A stretch of 64,000 nucleotides of DNA from Ailurus styani (GCA_002007465.1 LNAC01000772.1:237270-301269), one strand, 5' to 3'. Shown: positions 46,565-59,392, counted from the stretch's first letter. The notes: generated by a model from the letters alone, not told the origin. Numbers and translations: made by a program.

Positions 46565-47360
46565 GTTCCTTCCTTCTTGATCCAACAAATATTTATTCAG
46601 CACCTACTAATTATTCTAGACATTGGAAATAAAGACATAGAGAATATAAAAAGTTCTTGTTCTCATGGAGCTTATATTTGAATGGGAGAAGACAGACAAT
46701 AAAAAAAATTAAGTACAGTATGTTGTATGTTGCTCGAGAAGAACTATTATGGGGAAAAATAAGGCAGAAAATGCCCAATAAGGAAAAGCCTGGCCAAGGA
46801 AAAGGAGTGAGTAAAGTCTGCTTTTGATGAGGAAGTCACAGAAATAATCATGGAAAGACAACATTTAAGCAAAGACCTAAAGGGGGTGAGAAGTCAGCCA
46901 TGCAGAGAGCTGGGGAATGAGCACTGTAGACAGAACTAGCAAGTACAAAGCCTCTGAGGCAGAACCATGCTGGCTTCTGGGGAAAGAGCAAGAAGGCCAA
47001 TGTGGACTGTTGAGATGTAAGCAAGGAGGAGAGTAATAAGAGTTTATGCCAGACATGATGGGGGAAGATCATATAGAGCTGATGAGCCATTATCAATTTT
47101 GACTCTGAGTGAGATAGGAAGCCATCAGAGGGTTGAGGAGGAGACTGGGTAGATAAGGGACAGAGGGTGGATGGGTAAGGGAAGGGGGAGGAGGGTAGAA
47201 GCAAGGAGCGTAGTTAGTATGGAGGGTAGTACAGTAACCCAAGCAAAAGACAAGGGTGGCTTGGTCCAGGGGGTAGAAAAAAGACTGGCCTACAGTCATG
47301 TGCAAAATAGGAAGAAGAGGGGAGTCAGGGCTTTTGGCAGGAATAACCTGAAGGATGAAG
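46565..47360 (+). repeat. old mammalian-wide repeat, L2-like
   Basis: Starts with the well-known 'CCAACAAATATTTATTCAGC' wording, then 'TCATGGAGCTTATATTTGAA', then '-GAGGCAGAACCATGCTGGC-' and '-AGGAAGCCATCAGAGGGTTG-'. It resembles a long mammalian interspersed repeat of the L2/MER class. No coding frame. Family name not certain. Confidence 0.5.
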
Positions 47361-48796
47361 TGGCCATTAACTGAAATGTGGAAAATTGTGATGAAATACT
47401 TTTTTGGGGGAAAGATTGAGTTCGATTTTACATGGATGCCAGTAAAACACCTCCTTTAATAGGATTAGTAAGGAAGAGCAGAGAGAGGGGACTCATCTGA
47501 AAGTGAAATAAGGTCAAGAGTGATCACTGTTAAAAGAGAAACTGATTAGGATTAGGTGATTCAGACAGAACACTGTGCAGATGAAGCCCTCGGGTCACTG
47601 ATAAGGAGTGGCCAACACAAAGGCACCAAGACAGGCCAGAAGCTCAGCATGGAGCTCCATTGTGCAAGAGGAGTGAATCTTTGGGATTCACACAAGAGTG
47701 TTCTAGCTCAGTGGAGGTCTGTGGCTACAGAGATGAAGGGTGGGTAGATTTAGATACATTTAGGAGGTAAAAATTAACAATACTTGGTTCAATGCTATCA
47801 GCAAACAAATCTAGGGTAAAATACTAAGGTAAAACTCAAATAGTTATGGTGCCAGATTTATGCAAAAAGCAAAAATAGGAAATGCAATTATTTCTTGATA
47901 ATTCTAATGAATGTTTCTGTCAAATCCAGGGACATGATGCAGTATTTTAAATGGCATGTGTAATGCCAGAACACCTAAATAGAAGGGGCAGCATTTAGAA
48001 ATTATTACATTCATGTATACGTTTATGTATATACATATTAGGGCATGAGAAATATCAGGAAGGAGATACAACCAAATATTTAGAGTAGTTATCGCTGGAT
48101 GGTGGAATTTCTGGTGACTTTCTTTTGTTTTGTTTTGTTTTCTTTCTCTTTACTAAGTTTTAATTATCATATTTTCTTTTACAACTTAAAAACAGAGTAT
48201 TAGTTTTGTCCCTCTAGAAAGAAAATGAAAGAGGCAACATGCTATGAGTGACTTATAGTTGATCAAATTCTTGCTAGATTCCTGGCTCCATTTTTAAGCT
48301 CTGAGATGTCAGAAGCTATTAACATGAAGATTCTAATTTGGGTAAAAAATGAGATTAAAAAATAGAAGTCTTTAAAATTCACAAATAAAAAATACAAGTT
48401 CTGTTTGTTGTGCGGATTAACTAAAGCAGGATCTAGAATATGATGCTCATCTTTTTAAAATACTGTTTGTCAATATTGGAATGACACAAGAAAGGGAAAG
48501 AATGATCACCTACTGAAGCACAGGGAACTATAAGTGAGATGCAACAATAATTTGGGACCTGGGAAGCCCATCTTTTTCTTCAATTTGCATTTGGATTGAT
48601 GGGAGTCTCTAACCTAGAATAATAAAATTCATCAGCTTGTTTTCTTGGTCTCAGTGAAGCCACCCAAAATCCCACTTATTTCTCTTTTGTAATTACGTTT
48701 ATTTTTAATACCCTATGCTCATGTGATTCTCCTATATGCTGAATGTTAACACTTTGCTGATGGTATAAGACTGTCTCTGCTCCTGCACTTACTTAG
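47361..48796. other. no gene seen
   Basis: AT-rich, without recognisable RNA or protein genes. 48050-48220 ('TGGATGGTGGAATTTCTGG' followed by T-rich DNA) may be a repeat relic. Confidence 0.5.
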
Positions 48797-49045
48797 TTTT
48801 TATTGAAGTATAACTGACAATATCTTAGTGATTTGATATTTTTATACATTCTGAAATGATCCCCACTTTAATTCTAGTCTGTTACCAAAGTTATTACAAT
48901 ATTACTGACTGTATTTTCAGTGCTGTATATGACATCCTCACAGCGTATAACTGTAAGTGTGTACCTCTCAATCCCCTTTACCTGTTCCACCTGCTCCCAA
49001 CCCCTCCCCACACTGGTAACCAAAAGTCCCTGTATAAACTGAGTA
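48797..49045 (-). mobile_element. possible old LINE-1 5' UTR piece
   Basis: Plus-strand wording 'TTTTATTGAAGTATAACTGAC' followed by Thr/Tyr-codon-rich, pyrimidine-rich DNA is typical of the antisense of older L1 5' regions. It sits in line with 50098-50352, which looks like an L1 5' terminus on the same strand. Confidence 0.4.
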
Positions 49046-49057
49046 TCTGGCAGCTTT

Positions 49058-49545
49058 GGCAGGCCAGCTGGAGCAGACCTAGGGCAGGAGGGTCCCAGGC
49101 CATACCGGGCTTGCCTTGGTGAGATGGCTGGATCAGATGCAGGCCAACCAAGGGGAAGTTTCAGTACATGCTACATAGGAGCCAGCATGGCAAGACAGTG
49201 GAGCTAGAGTGGGCACAAGCCGGGGGTGTCCTGGAGCACACCACACTGGGTTGTTCTGGTTGTTTGGAGCTGGAGCAGCTGTGGAGGGAGGAGTTTTCCT
49301 AGGGCACACCATATTGGGACTGCCTCTTAACAGGATGACTGGGCTGGGCACAGGTCACAGGGGTCCCTGAGTTCATCACTGTACCATGGCCCCCTTGACC
49401 CAGTGGCTGGAGCTGGGGTGAGTGCAGGCTAGGGATGCCGAGGGTGTGCAGTACTGAGGTCACCTTAGGGAGACAGCTGGAGTTGGTATAACCTAAGGGT
49501 CTGGGCATGCTGAGGTGGCCCTAGCAGTCTGGCTAGAGTCCCTGG
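49058..49545. repeat. degenerate ~68-bp tandem repeat, about 7 units
   Basis: Units begin near 49064, 49124, 49198, 49265, 49339, 49407 and 49477 with variants of 'CTGGAGCTGGGCAC', and most contain variants of 'GGGCACACCATACTGGGAC'. Unit length is 56-74 bp and identity between units is low. It may be a minisatellite, or monomers of an old L1 5' UTR in view of its neighbours. Confidence 0.6.
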
Positions 49546-49693
49546 AACCTGTACCCACTGGGTTTATCAAGATGGAGTGTAAGTATAAAAAACTGGTTCT
49601 CACTGGCACCTTCAACCTGGGGAAAGTTCAAGCATTTTCCTGCCAATTCGGTAGAGGCTCTAGGGTTAGTAAGCAGATTTTCTTTACTGACAG

Positions 49694-49889
49694 TCTAGTT
49701 GCCATTTATTTATTTATTTAAGGGAGAGTGTGAGTGAGAGAGAGCCCAAGCCATGGCACGGACAGAGGGAAAGGGAGGAGCAGACTCCATGCTGAGCAGA
49801 GAGCCTGATGAGGGACTTGATCCCAGGACCGTGGGGTCATGACCTGAGCTGAAGGCAGATGCTTAACTAACTGATCCACGCAGGCACCC
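49694..49889 (-). mobile_element. CAN-SINE flanked by (TTTA)n
   Basis: CCATTTATTTATTTATTTA occurs just inside the left end (49700-49720) and at 49890, consistent with insertion at, or growth from, a TTTA site. Confidence 0.88.
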
Positions 49890-49894
49890 ACCAT

Positions 49895-49933
<39 letters not shown>
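49890..49933. repeat. (TTTA)n microsatellite
   Basis: About ten TTTA units between the SINE and the L1 piece; probably the expanded tail of the element at 49934-50097. Confidence 0.93.
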
Positions 49934-49934
<1 letters not shown>

Positions 49935-50097
49935 ATTCTGATTAGTTAACATACAGGGCAATATTGGTTTCTGGAGTAGAATTCAGTGACATACAACACC
50001 CAGTGTTCATCATAACAAGTGCCCTCCTTAATACCATCACCCATCTGGCCCATCCCCCACCCACTTCCCTAGTTGCCCTTTAAACCACTGCTTTTTC
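49934..50097 (-). mobile_element. LINE-1 3' end, older subfamily
   Basis: Plus strand reads 'CTGATTAGTTAACATACAGG', 'ACACCCAGTGTTCATCATAA' and 'CATCACCCATCTGGCCCATC', the antisense of a carnivore L1 3' UTR of an older type than 10512-10777. The (TTTA)n before it would be its tail. Confidence 0.55.
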
Positions 50098-50352
50098 AAT
50101 GTGGTCATTGGGCAGCCAAGCCTGTATATGGCCCCCGTCAGTAATATCCCTCCCTACTGCAGATGTTGCCTTGGGAGTGGGGTCCTATTATCACTGTGTC
50201 TTCATGTTTCTGGCTCTGCTCTATGGGTTCCCTCTATCCTTGTTGTGCAGAAGCTGTTCAACCATCCCTCAGGAGGAATTGCTCTATATGTAGGTATAGG
50301 TTCCATGTGTCCTGGGAGGGAGTGAATTCAGGGTCCTCCTACACCACTATTT
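50098..50352 (-). mobile_element. older LINE-1 5' terminus
   Basis: Minus strand from 50352: a G-rich start, 'CCAAAATAGTGGTGTAGGAG' (decayed AAGATGGCGG-type box), then 'CACATATAGAGCAATTCCTC'-like wording. This is the usual opening of older L1 5' UTRs. Confidence 0.5.
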
Positions 50353-51865
50353 TGGACTGCCCTCCTGCTGAGAATTTATTTCTGTAAGAAAAGAATTGTT
50401 TTGCCACCTGTGCTTAGTTCCTCCTCCAGCAAAAGGAACCTGCCTAGAGCAAGGGCTTTACCTTTAGAAGTCTTAGTTGCTTGCACATGGAATTCTTGAA
50501 ATAAATTATTTTCACTGGGACATGGCATACTTTAAATTTTAGATCATTAATTTAACATCTGCTTATTTGTTTGTCTCTTGACTATTAGCAACTAGTAAGC
50601 CCAACTCACCCCAAATGACAGCAGATGGTCAGGCTTCCGCTTGTGGCAACTCACTTGCACTGGGTCCCAGGACTCACTTCCTCCTATGAGCTGACTCTCC
50701 AATATCCTCTCAAGCACTCTTCACCCTGCACCTCCATCACTGGCTTCAATCCACTCTCACTGCCCCTCTTGTCTAAACCTTCTGATCACCCTAGGCTCTG
50801 CTTGGCTCCCACTCACAATCCCTCTGATCCCCAGCCCTGGGAACATCTATAGCATACCTGGTCCTTTGTAGACCCACCTAGCAACTAAATACAGCTCTAC
50901 CTTTGACTGAGGATATGCCATGTGCCAGGAGCCGTTTCTTAATTTGTGTCCAATCCTTACACCAGCACTACAAGGTAAGTATTTTATACACTTGGCACAA
51001 ATAAACTAGAACCCAGAGGGCACATAACTGGTTTCAGGCAGAGTTAAGAAAGAAGTCTAAGCCCTCTGAGACATCTGTCTTCTTCCTGGCATTCCTTTGT
51101 GCCCCCAGACTCATTGTCCAGGTTGATGGGGATAGAGGAAGGGGGCTCCTGCTCAGGGAGAGCCACTGTGCTGTGTGTGTTGCTCTCATGCATGCCTGTC
51201 TTGCTCCTCTGCCATTAGTGTTGCTATGTCAGCACCTGCCACTTTGCACTGCCAAGTAGGTCAACAGGAGTGGCCCCTGTTGCTTAAAGTGACTCAGAAC
51301 AATGCTCCAAATCCCATGCTTAACTGGCTAGCAATGCTCATTCTCCTGACCAAATCCCTAATCCTTATGAGGATTAAAAGTCTGAACAAATAAAAGGATC
51401 CCCTTTATTATCTAATGATACAAAGCCAGACAGTAATTCTCCTCCTGGCCCAACAGCCCTGCTTCCCTGCTCCCTCTCCAGCCTTTGGTGCACTTCCCCC
51501 TGGGGGCAGCTGGGCAGCTGTGCTTCTGTCCTCCTAGGATATGCTCTTGCCAGACAGAGTCAATGGTGGTGCAGTTTACCTAAACCCTGTCAGTGTCACT
51601 CTAACACGGGCATGTTACGGCTGGTCTCCCTTCTCTCTGCCCAGCCTGAAACTGCTTACCACAACTCCATTCCGTTCCCCTTCTTCTGCTCCTTCAGAAG
51701 TCCCCCAGATCACATTGTCCCTCTGAAGCCATTTGTCAGGGCCAGAAGCAGAACAGTCCATGCTCAAACAATGGCCAGGGCCTAAGCCAAAGTTCCAGAT
51801 CTGCCTCCCCTACTTTTTACTTCTCATATTCTCTCCAAGGAAAACCCTGCAAGATACCATGTAAA
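50353..51865. other. no gene seen; L2/MIR relic
   Basis: 50910-51070 ('CATGTGCCAGGAGCCGTTTC' to 'CACATAACTGGTTTCAGGC') looks like a decayed L2 or MIR. The remainder is ordinary, moderately GC-rich DNA. Confidence 0.45.
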
Positions 51866-52320
51866 CATATGTGATGGTTAATTTTATGTGTCACCTTGAC
51901 TGGCCAAGGAGTAGTGCCCAGACTAAACACTGTTTCTGGGGGGGGGGTGTGTCTGTGTGTGTGAGGGTGTTTCCAGATGAGATTGGCATTTGAGTCCATG
52001 GACTCAGTAGAGTACATGGTTCTTCCTGACATGGGTGGGCATCATCCGATCCACTGGGGACCTGAATAGAACAGAAAATGGAGGAAGGAGAAACCTGTTC
52101 TTTTTTCCTGCCTCACTGACTGAGTTGGGATCTTATCTCATCTTCTGCCTGCAGTCTGAGATTTACATCATTGGCTCCTCTGGTTCTCTGGCTTTCAGTC
52201 TGGGACTGAATTACACCACCAGGTTTGCTGGTCTCTAGCTTGAAAGTGGCAGATCATTAGATTTCTCACCTTCCATAAACCCATGAGCCAGTTTCTGTAA
52301 CAAATCTCTCTAGACACACA
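51866..52320 (+). repeat. old mammalian MER-type repeat
   Basis: Begins 'GTGATGGTTAATTTTATGTG', contains 'GGGTGGGCATCATCCGATCC' and 'TTTCAGTCTGGGACTGAATT', and ends 'TAACAAATCTCTCTAGACAC' next to a TA tract, as this family often does. Family name not assigned. No coding capacity. Confidence 0.6.
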
Positions 52321-52327
52321 GATATCC

Positions 52328-52329
<2 letters not shown>

Positions 52330-52386
<57 letters not shown>

Positions 52387-52480
52387 TATACATATACACA
52401 CATATATATACACACACACATATACATATATATACACATACATACATATATATACACACACACATATCTATAGGTCTATA
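52330..52480. repeat. compound (TA)n(CA)n microsatellite
   Basis: A 41-bp TA run followed by mixed CACATA/TATACA units. It creates Tyr-Ile/Val-Cys repeat frames on the minus strand that are not genes. Confidence 0.95.
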
Positions 52481-55400
52481 TCTCTCTAGAGATAGACATC
52501 TATAGATAGATTTATTGTAGACATTGACATATAGATACTGACACAGAGTGAGACCTATCTCTCCTATTGGTTGTTTTTATGGAGACCTCTAACACCCAAT
52601 AACCTTTTGGAGTCTGTTACCTTTTCTGAATACTCCAAGAGACCTAAGTAAGGCCTCTTTCCAAAATAGCCTCAAGGCCCTAAGATCAGTTGATATGAAA
52701 CAGGCAGAGGTTAGAAGAACACACTTTCTGTGAATGGTTCCATCCTTTGTGATTTCTGCCACAGACTGCCTCCTGAGTTTCATCTGACCTATGTGGTAAA
52801 AACCATGGTTCTTGTGGAAGACAGCTCCCCATGGGAAAACTGCACATGTACCTCTATGTACCTATCTACTCACACACAAACACACACATGAACACTCATG
52901 TCAGTCAATGAGTGTTACCCTTACTTTTTAAACTTTAAAAGCAAAGAATATTTTTATATATTTTAATCTTGTGTTGCAAGATTCTGGAGTCGGTGGAGGA
53001 CACGAAGTGGTATCTGGAATTTAAAAAACAGGCAGTTACCTGAAAAGAGGCCAGCCTCCAGGAACAGAGGAAATCCCCAAGGTTACCCAAGGTCACACCT
53101 GGACAGAAACCTGGGATATCACGCAAAGGAGGTCCGGGGCATGTTGTGGATGATATTCTAAAATGTTAGTGTCTCCTAAAAGCGTGTCCACCCTGGGAGG
53201 TATGGACTGAAAGAATTTCAGAGAGGCAGGGCAGGTTCAGACTGTGAAAGACCAGCCAACAGTATGAAGTAGAACGATTCAGACATGGAACAGCATTTCA
53301 TGGTGGGAAGCAGAGGGGTTTCATTAGGAGTCCAGCTGCCAGTGATTCTCAGTAAGAAAAGCTGGTGGGAACAGAGGCTGCCAGTTCAATGAAGTCAGGG
53401 ATGTAGCACCAGCTGTAAAGGATTCACCCCAGGAAGCACTGTTCGTAATTAACTACTACACAGATCAGAGCCAGCCAACACAGGCTCCTCCCACGTGGGT
53501 CAATCTACCAGTAATGCAAATAAAGCATCCCTGAAATATCACTCAATTTTATTTTATCCAGAGGTTTTCAAAAGTACATCTTTTGTAGGTGATCAAAGTT
53601 TGTCACTTTTTTTTAAAAAAAAGAAGTGTCTTAATTAGGGAATTGCAGAAATACCCGCTTCTGTCAAGAGGGCAAGAACAACCTAAAGACTGATTATTAC
53701 CCCATTCATGTCTAGAAAACAGGAAATAATTACAGAAAAATAAGTATTTACACCCAGGTGTAAATCCTACACTGCATGGCTTCTCAAATTTGAAGGGACT
53801 CAAATATGAATCCCCCAGGGATCTTATCAAAATGCAGATCCAGTCTCTGTGGGTCTAGGTAGAAGCTGGGACCTCTGCATCTCTCACCAGACCCAGGTGA
53901 GGGCACTGCTGCTGCTATACCCACCAACCTCTGGAGCAAGGACCTAGGAACACAAGGGATCATGTGCAAACAGTTAATCAAAGATCCATGATGCAGTATG
54001 GGTTTCCAGAACCAAGCACATTCCCTTACTGGTGATCTCAACCACCTTTAAATTTACCTCCATGAAACACAAGGATTATCACCACAGACCACCACACCTG
54101 TGATACTACAAATCATATAGGCTCTTCCCTCAGATTCAAGGTGCCAAGAGCTAAAGGGCTCCTGCCAGTTGCAGAGGGTAATTCTGCAGTGTGGCTGGTA
54201 AACACTTATGAGGAGGCAGGAGAAACACGGGACATAAATTAAGGCTTGCTTCTGGATTATTTTCCCTTTGTGAGCCTGGCCTTTACAACAGTCCTCCAGC
54301 TTGAGGTGGAGCATCTCTGAGCCCTGGTGGCCACACGGACGCTCTAATGAAGTTGGCACTGGACTGGGGGGCACTGTGTCTGCTGAGCTCAGTTCCTGGG
54401 CTGCCAGGGTAGATGTGTCTAACAGCTGCTGGCACATCAAGCCAATATCCTCCCTTTCTCTGTGAATACCTCCCAAGAACCGCAGGATGTGACAAAAGAA
54501 TTCCCTCTAAAAATTAGAAATTTCCTTTAGAAGCACTGCCCTTGCCCCTGCAACTGAGCCAGTTAGAAGCCCCCACAAAGTGCTGGTTCTGTGGTACTTT
54601 TCCCCATGATCTTACACCAGGGAGGCTCAGGTTATAGCTGCAGACCTGGCATCCCACAGCCCAGTGGCTGGCACTCTGCCATGGAGAGTTTGGTCTTACT
54701 GCAGTATTAAAGCTGCCCTGCTCTTGGGCACAGGCGGGCAGGGACTCCCACAGCCCTGGGCAAGGGGTCAATGATGCAGCCTCCTCCTTCTCAGAACTCT
54801 GGACAATTCTCAACTCACCCCTTTATAAACTTTCCAGTCTCTCCATTATTTCTGTGGACTTATAGAGCTCAAGACAGGCCTCCCACTTGAGGCAGATTTG
54901 CTGTGTTTATTCTTTGGTGAACCCTTCTCCCTGTACTAGGCCCAAAGGGGCTGCTCCCACCCTCCCTCCAGAAGCCCTTTAAGGACAGCAGCAGGAGCAA
55001 GACAAGAGCTGGTGATAAGAATGGCCACCCCCACTGACCATGGGTCTGCCAGGAAAGAAAGACCTCTGACGCTGTTCCCATTTTGCAGATATTGAGACTG
55101 AGGTCCAGAAAAGTCATATGACTTCTAGGGCACAAGCTAGCAAATGCAGAACCAAAGCCTGCTCTCCACACAGTTCTGTCACTAGCCCCCAACTTCAAGG
55201 GGACCAAGACTGCCAAGGCTCCTTCTTCTCAGAACGTCAACTCCAGCATCTTTCTTGCCAGGCGCTTGCAATGCCTTGTACCCTCAGAAAATGGGGATTT
55301 CCTCTGATCCAGCAATGAGAGTGAGAAGAGCTGGCAGCCACTGCAGCAGGTTGTAAAGCTGAGAAAACAGGAAGTTGCAGATCACTTCACAGGCCAAGAA

Positions 55401-58195
55401 TGTACAACTTTATCTCTTCTTCACATTAACTGGTGGGCACAGCATTTAGTTTTTTTTAGCATTTAGCATTTCCCATTTCTGTTCACCTATACTATTAATG
55501 GGTTTTTCTTCTAGAAATTCTTGGAGGGAATGGGATGCGCAGCATCCATAAGCACCGAGAAGTCCCACGGTCACGTATCCTCCTCTACCCTTAGCAAGTA
55601 ATGGGCAGCCTAGAAGCCTTGGTCTATTCCTTCACTGCTGCTTTAGGCAGCTTTCAGTGTGAATCCAGCTCTGCTCCACTCAACAGATCAAATTACTTAG
55701 CCAATGCCTCCTTGAGAGAAGGGATTTTTTTAGTTTTAATTAAAGTGCTTATCACACATGTGCTTAATACATCTGTAAGCAATGAATGAATCTTTCAGAA
55801 CTTTCTGTTTCCTCATCTGCACAACCTGGATACAACCATCCTCTGAAGGACAAGGCCCCATCCTCAACACTGCCTCGCTGCCCCCACTCTGGCTGCTCCT
55901 CACACAAGGAGGGCAAAAAGCAAAGACACAGAAACGGCTTGGTTGTCTCTGAACATCTTGGCCAGATCCCTGAGGGTGGTAAGGTGTCCTACTAATTAAG
56001 CCCAAATGCAGCACTGCTGTGGCAACACAGGATCGGCAGCGGCCCCAGTGCTGCACCCTTGTTGAAAAGCAGCTAGTCCCCCTCTTTATGATCTGCTAAC
56101 AGTAGTGTGAGCCAGGTACATGCAGTGGGCCCAGATGGATCATGTCATCTCACCTGCCAATAGCCCCACGAGGGTCCCCCATTACCCCCATCTTACCAGT
56201 TGGGAGGTGTAAAGAGGGGTCCCTTGGGCCCAAGCCAGGTCTTTCTATCACAGAACCCCAGAGCTCAATGTCTGTGCTCAACTCCAAGAGAACCCATCAT
56301 GCCTCAGCAAAGCCTCCTGGACTGAAGCCATGTACTAAAACCACAGCCTGGAAAAGCACAGTCAGAATGCACCCTAGAAATCATCTAGTCAGGGTCCTGT
56401 CAACACTTCAAATGACTGGAACCATCTTATCAAACAAAATCTTAAGTGAAACCCATATATGTGTGTTTCTATCTACTCTATCTGTGTGCGTATATGTACC
56501 TATATACATGTGAATGCATACATTACAGAGACATAGAAACACACATACATATGCATTTTGCCCTGACCTGTTTCTTCGCATCAGCAGTGTCTCTAGACCA
56601 AGGTGTTCTGCTACATAGCCCAATACAGTCAGATTTTTAGACAGTAATCAATTTAATTTCTGTCTGTTCTGGCCTAGGGAGCTTCTCCTTAGCTTTACCA
56701 CAGTGCCAACAGCCCCTGCAGGCTTCTGAGCTGGAGAGTGCCTAGAAAAGCACCACAATCCATGTGGGTGACTCTGGCAGTTGCTGCAGAGAGTGGGGGG
56801 CTAACTGTGGTGAGAAACACCACATGGACACCACAGAGCATCTTAGAGAAGGTGTGAGGAGGAGCCAAGTCAGGCTGTTGGTGGTGGGGAGAGGACAGAT
56901 ACAAGAACCCCTGAAGGGTGCCTTCAATGAGCTGGAGCAAGCCAGGGGGCAGGAGAAGGGGCACTGGGAGAATGGGCTCTGCAGCCAGGATACCTATTGG
57001 CAATGGCCCCTCCCCTGAGTAGCTGCCGGATTTTAGACAAGGTGCCTACTGTCTTGGACCTAGGCCACCTTTTTTGTAAATTAGGGAAGCAACTGTACTT
57101 GTCTTGGGATAGTGGTCCACAGCCCTGGGGAGCCTGGAACACCCCAGTGAATACCCATCCCACACCAAGGGAGCCAGAGTGTTGGTGGGCCAGGCCCTCA
57201 GGGATACCTAAAGTGCCCCCCCAGGTAGTCCTGTGCCCCTCCCACTGTGGGTTTAGATCAAACATGCTAATAACATGCTAAGTGGTAAGTTACCAGCAAA
57301 TGTTAGCTATAGAGACCATAGGAGAGCCACCGGGCAGCTTTCAAAGATCTGAAGAACTCTCCTGTAGATGGGGAGATTAGATGTCCTCCATGTGGTCTTA
57401 AGGGGGGGACCTTTTAAAGTCATATATTTGAGGCAAATCTGAAGTGCTCACCTGGACAGACAGAGGGAAGGGCCCTACATGTGTCTGCCTGAGGTGACAC
57501 CTGGTGAGGGTGGGGCCAAGGAAGGCTGTCTCCCAAATGCCCCTCATCCCTAGAGTCTGGTTCCTAGGCATTGCCCTGGTAGAATCTAGAGGCCTGGGAA
57601 CTGGTTGTCTGTACTCAGTGAGGCAGGGTCAGGACAGTGGTAACCAGCTACTGGGCTGGGGTGGCTGGGAAATGACCAGACCATCACAGGATGAAGTGGA
57701 AGGAACAGCCATGATAAAGGAAATGGTCAGGTCCGTGGAACCTCCGGAGATATGAGGTGGGTGGTGAACAGGAGTGCCCAGACCACCTGCTCCACAGCAA
57801 CCCAATACCACTAACTGTGGACTTTTTAGCGAAAGGTATAACAAGGGGGTAAATGGCTTCATCTTCTTAGAATAAAAGCAAATGTTCCCTATTCCCATCA
57901 TGTCATAGCTGTGGAATGAGAAGCACAAACTCTGAGCTGGCCAGGAAGCCCACCGGGGCCAGGTGTGGTGGTGCCAGCCACAGAGACTCAGACTCTCACC
58001 CTGTCTGACCCCCAGGTCCAGGCCTTGGTTTCCCAAAATGACTCTCAGAAGATTGGTCTTTTGACTACTGGTATAAAGTAAGTCCTGAGACTCCTTTTAT
58101 AATGTCAAATGAATAGGTGAATAGGAAACACACAAGATGCCCTGTCAATGGAAAAGACATCTTCTTTGAAGGAAACTAAAATCAAAGGACTCTAG
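52481..58195. other. 5.7 kb mostly unique DNA, no gene seen
   Basis: The longest stretch free of L1 and SINE insertions. Frames of 99-140 codons occur on both strands (54054-54476, 54514-54813, 54869-55216, 55736-56056, 57629-58036), but none has a recognisable domain, splice context or clear codon bias. 55060-55150 resembles an L2/MIR relic and 56968-57100 a MIR ('TGGGCTCTGCAGCCAGGATA'). Confidence 0.5.
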
Positions 58196-58377
58196 TCAGA
58201 GAGTCCGTTAAGCGTTGGACTCTCACTTTTGCCTCAGGGCGTGGGTCTTAGGGTCATGGGATCAAGCCCCAAGCTGGGCTCAGCACTCAGCACAGAGTCT
58301 ACTTGGGATTCTTTCTCTCCCTCTTCCTCTGCCCCTCCCCCTACTCATGTGTGCTCTCTCTCTCTAAAATAAATAAG
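58196..58377 (+). mobile_element. CAN-SINE, old
   Basis: Strongly diverged head; recognisable from 'GGGTCATGGGATCAAGCCCC' onward and by the CT-rich end and AAATA tail. Confidence 0.82.
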
Positions 58378-58379
58378 TA

Positions 58380-58575
58380 GGGGTGCCTGGGTGGCTCAGT
58401 GGGTTAAGCCTCTGCCTTCAGCTCAGGTCATGATCTCAGGGTCCTGGGATAGAGCCCTACATCATGCTCTCTGCTCAGTGGAGAGCCTGCTTCCCCCTCT
58501 CCCTCTGCCTGCCTCTCTGTCTACTTGTGATCTCTCTCTCTCTCTGTCAAATAAATAAATAAAATCTTTAAAAAA
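58380..58575 (+). mobile_element. CAN-SINE, young
   Basis: Close to consensus; inserted at the tail of the preceding old SINE, giving a head-to-tail pair. Confidence 0.93.
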
Positions 58576-58580
58576 AATTT

Positions 58581-58822
58581 GTCCCTCACCATTTCTTTTT
58601 TATTTTAAAGATTTTTTTTAATTTATTCATTTGACACAGAGAAAGAGATTACAAGTAGGCAGAGAGGAAGGCAGAGAGAGAGGAGAGAGGAGGAAGCAGG
58701 CTCCCTGCTGAGCAGAGAGCCCGATGTGGGCCTCGATCCCAGGACCCTGGGATCATGACCTGAGCAGAAGGCAGTGGCTTTAACCCACTGAGCCACCCAG
58801 GCACCCGTCCCTCACCATTTCT
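58581..58822 (-). mobile_element. CAN-SINE with 16-bp perfect TSD
   Basis: Body 58597-58806. GTCCCTCACCATTTCT is exact at 58581-58596 and 58807-58822. It lies tail-to-tail with the SINE at 58380, so their A- and T-rich tails could pair. Confidence 0.95.
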
Positions 58823-58914
58823 AAGACAAATTACTTAGGAGGGAGCATTTGTGTCCTGGCATGGTGTGAACTATTAGGTAAACTATTAACTATTAAGAAC
58901 TATTAAGTGACCAA

Positions 58915-58960
58915 CACACACACACACACACACACGCATACATGCACACACACGCACAAA
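58915..58960. repeat. (CA)n-rich tract
   Basis: CA units interrupted by CGCATACATG. Confidence 0.9.
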
Positions 58961-59392
58961 TACTTAAAAGAACTCTAACCAAATTTTTGAAATCTTCCCA
59001 ATAGTACAATTCTTGTTCTTTTTGTTCCACCATCATCCACAGAGTTTTTAATATCTAACATACATATATTAATGTTCAGTCTCTTGGCAGGCAGCAGCCA
59101 GCCAGAGAAAGTCATCCTTGCCTCAAGTCTTTGGCAACTGCACCACAGTCCCCCCAATCTCTTTCCAGTTCTAGTAACCCACAGACAACTGCCGTCCAGA
59201 AGAAGACGATCCTCCTTGGAAGGATCCTCAGAAGATCAACAGCAGCCTAACACTACGTCACAATCCCTCATACTTCATACACAATACCTCACACACTTCA
59301 CTTTGTCTCATTTTGTCTCACAGGCCTTTGATCATCTCACATTGTCACAAGAAGGGTGACTACAGTAAGATATTTTGAGAGAAAACTATATT

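Noticed and set aside
54054..54476. 140-codon minus-strand frame in unique DNA
   Set aside because: It starts with a Met but has no recognisable domain, and a second frame of 70 codons overlaps it. Random GC-rich DNA of this length gives such frames.
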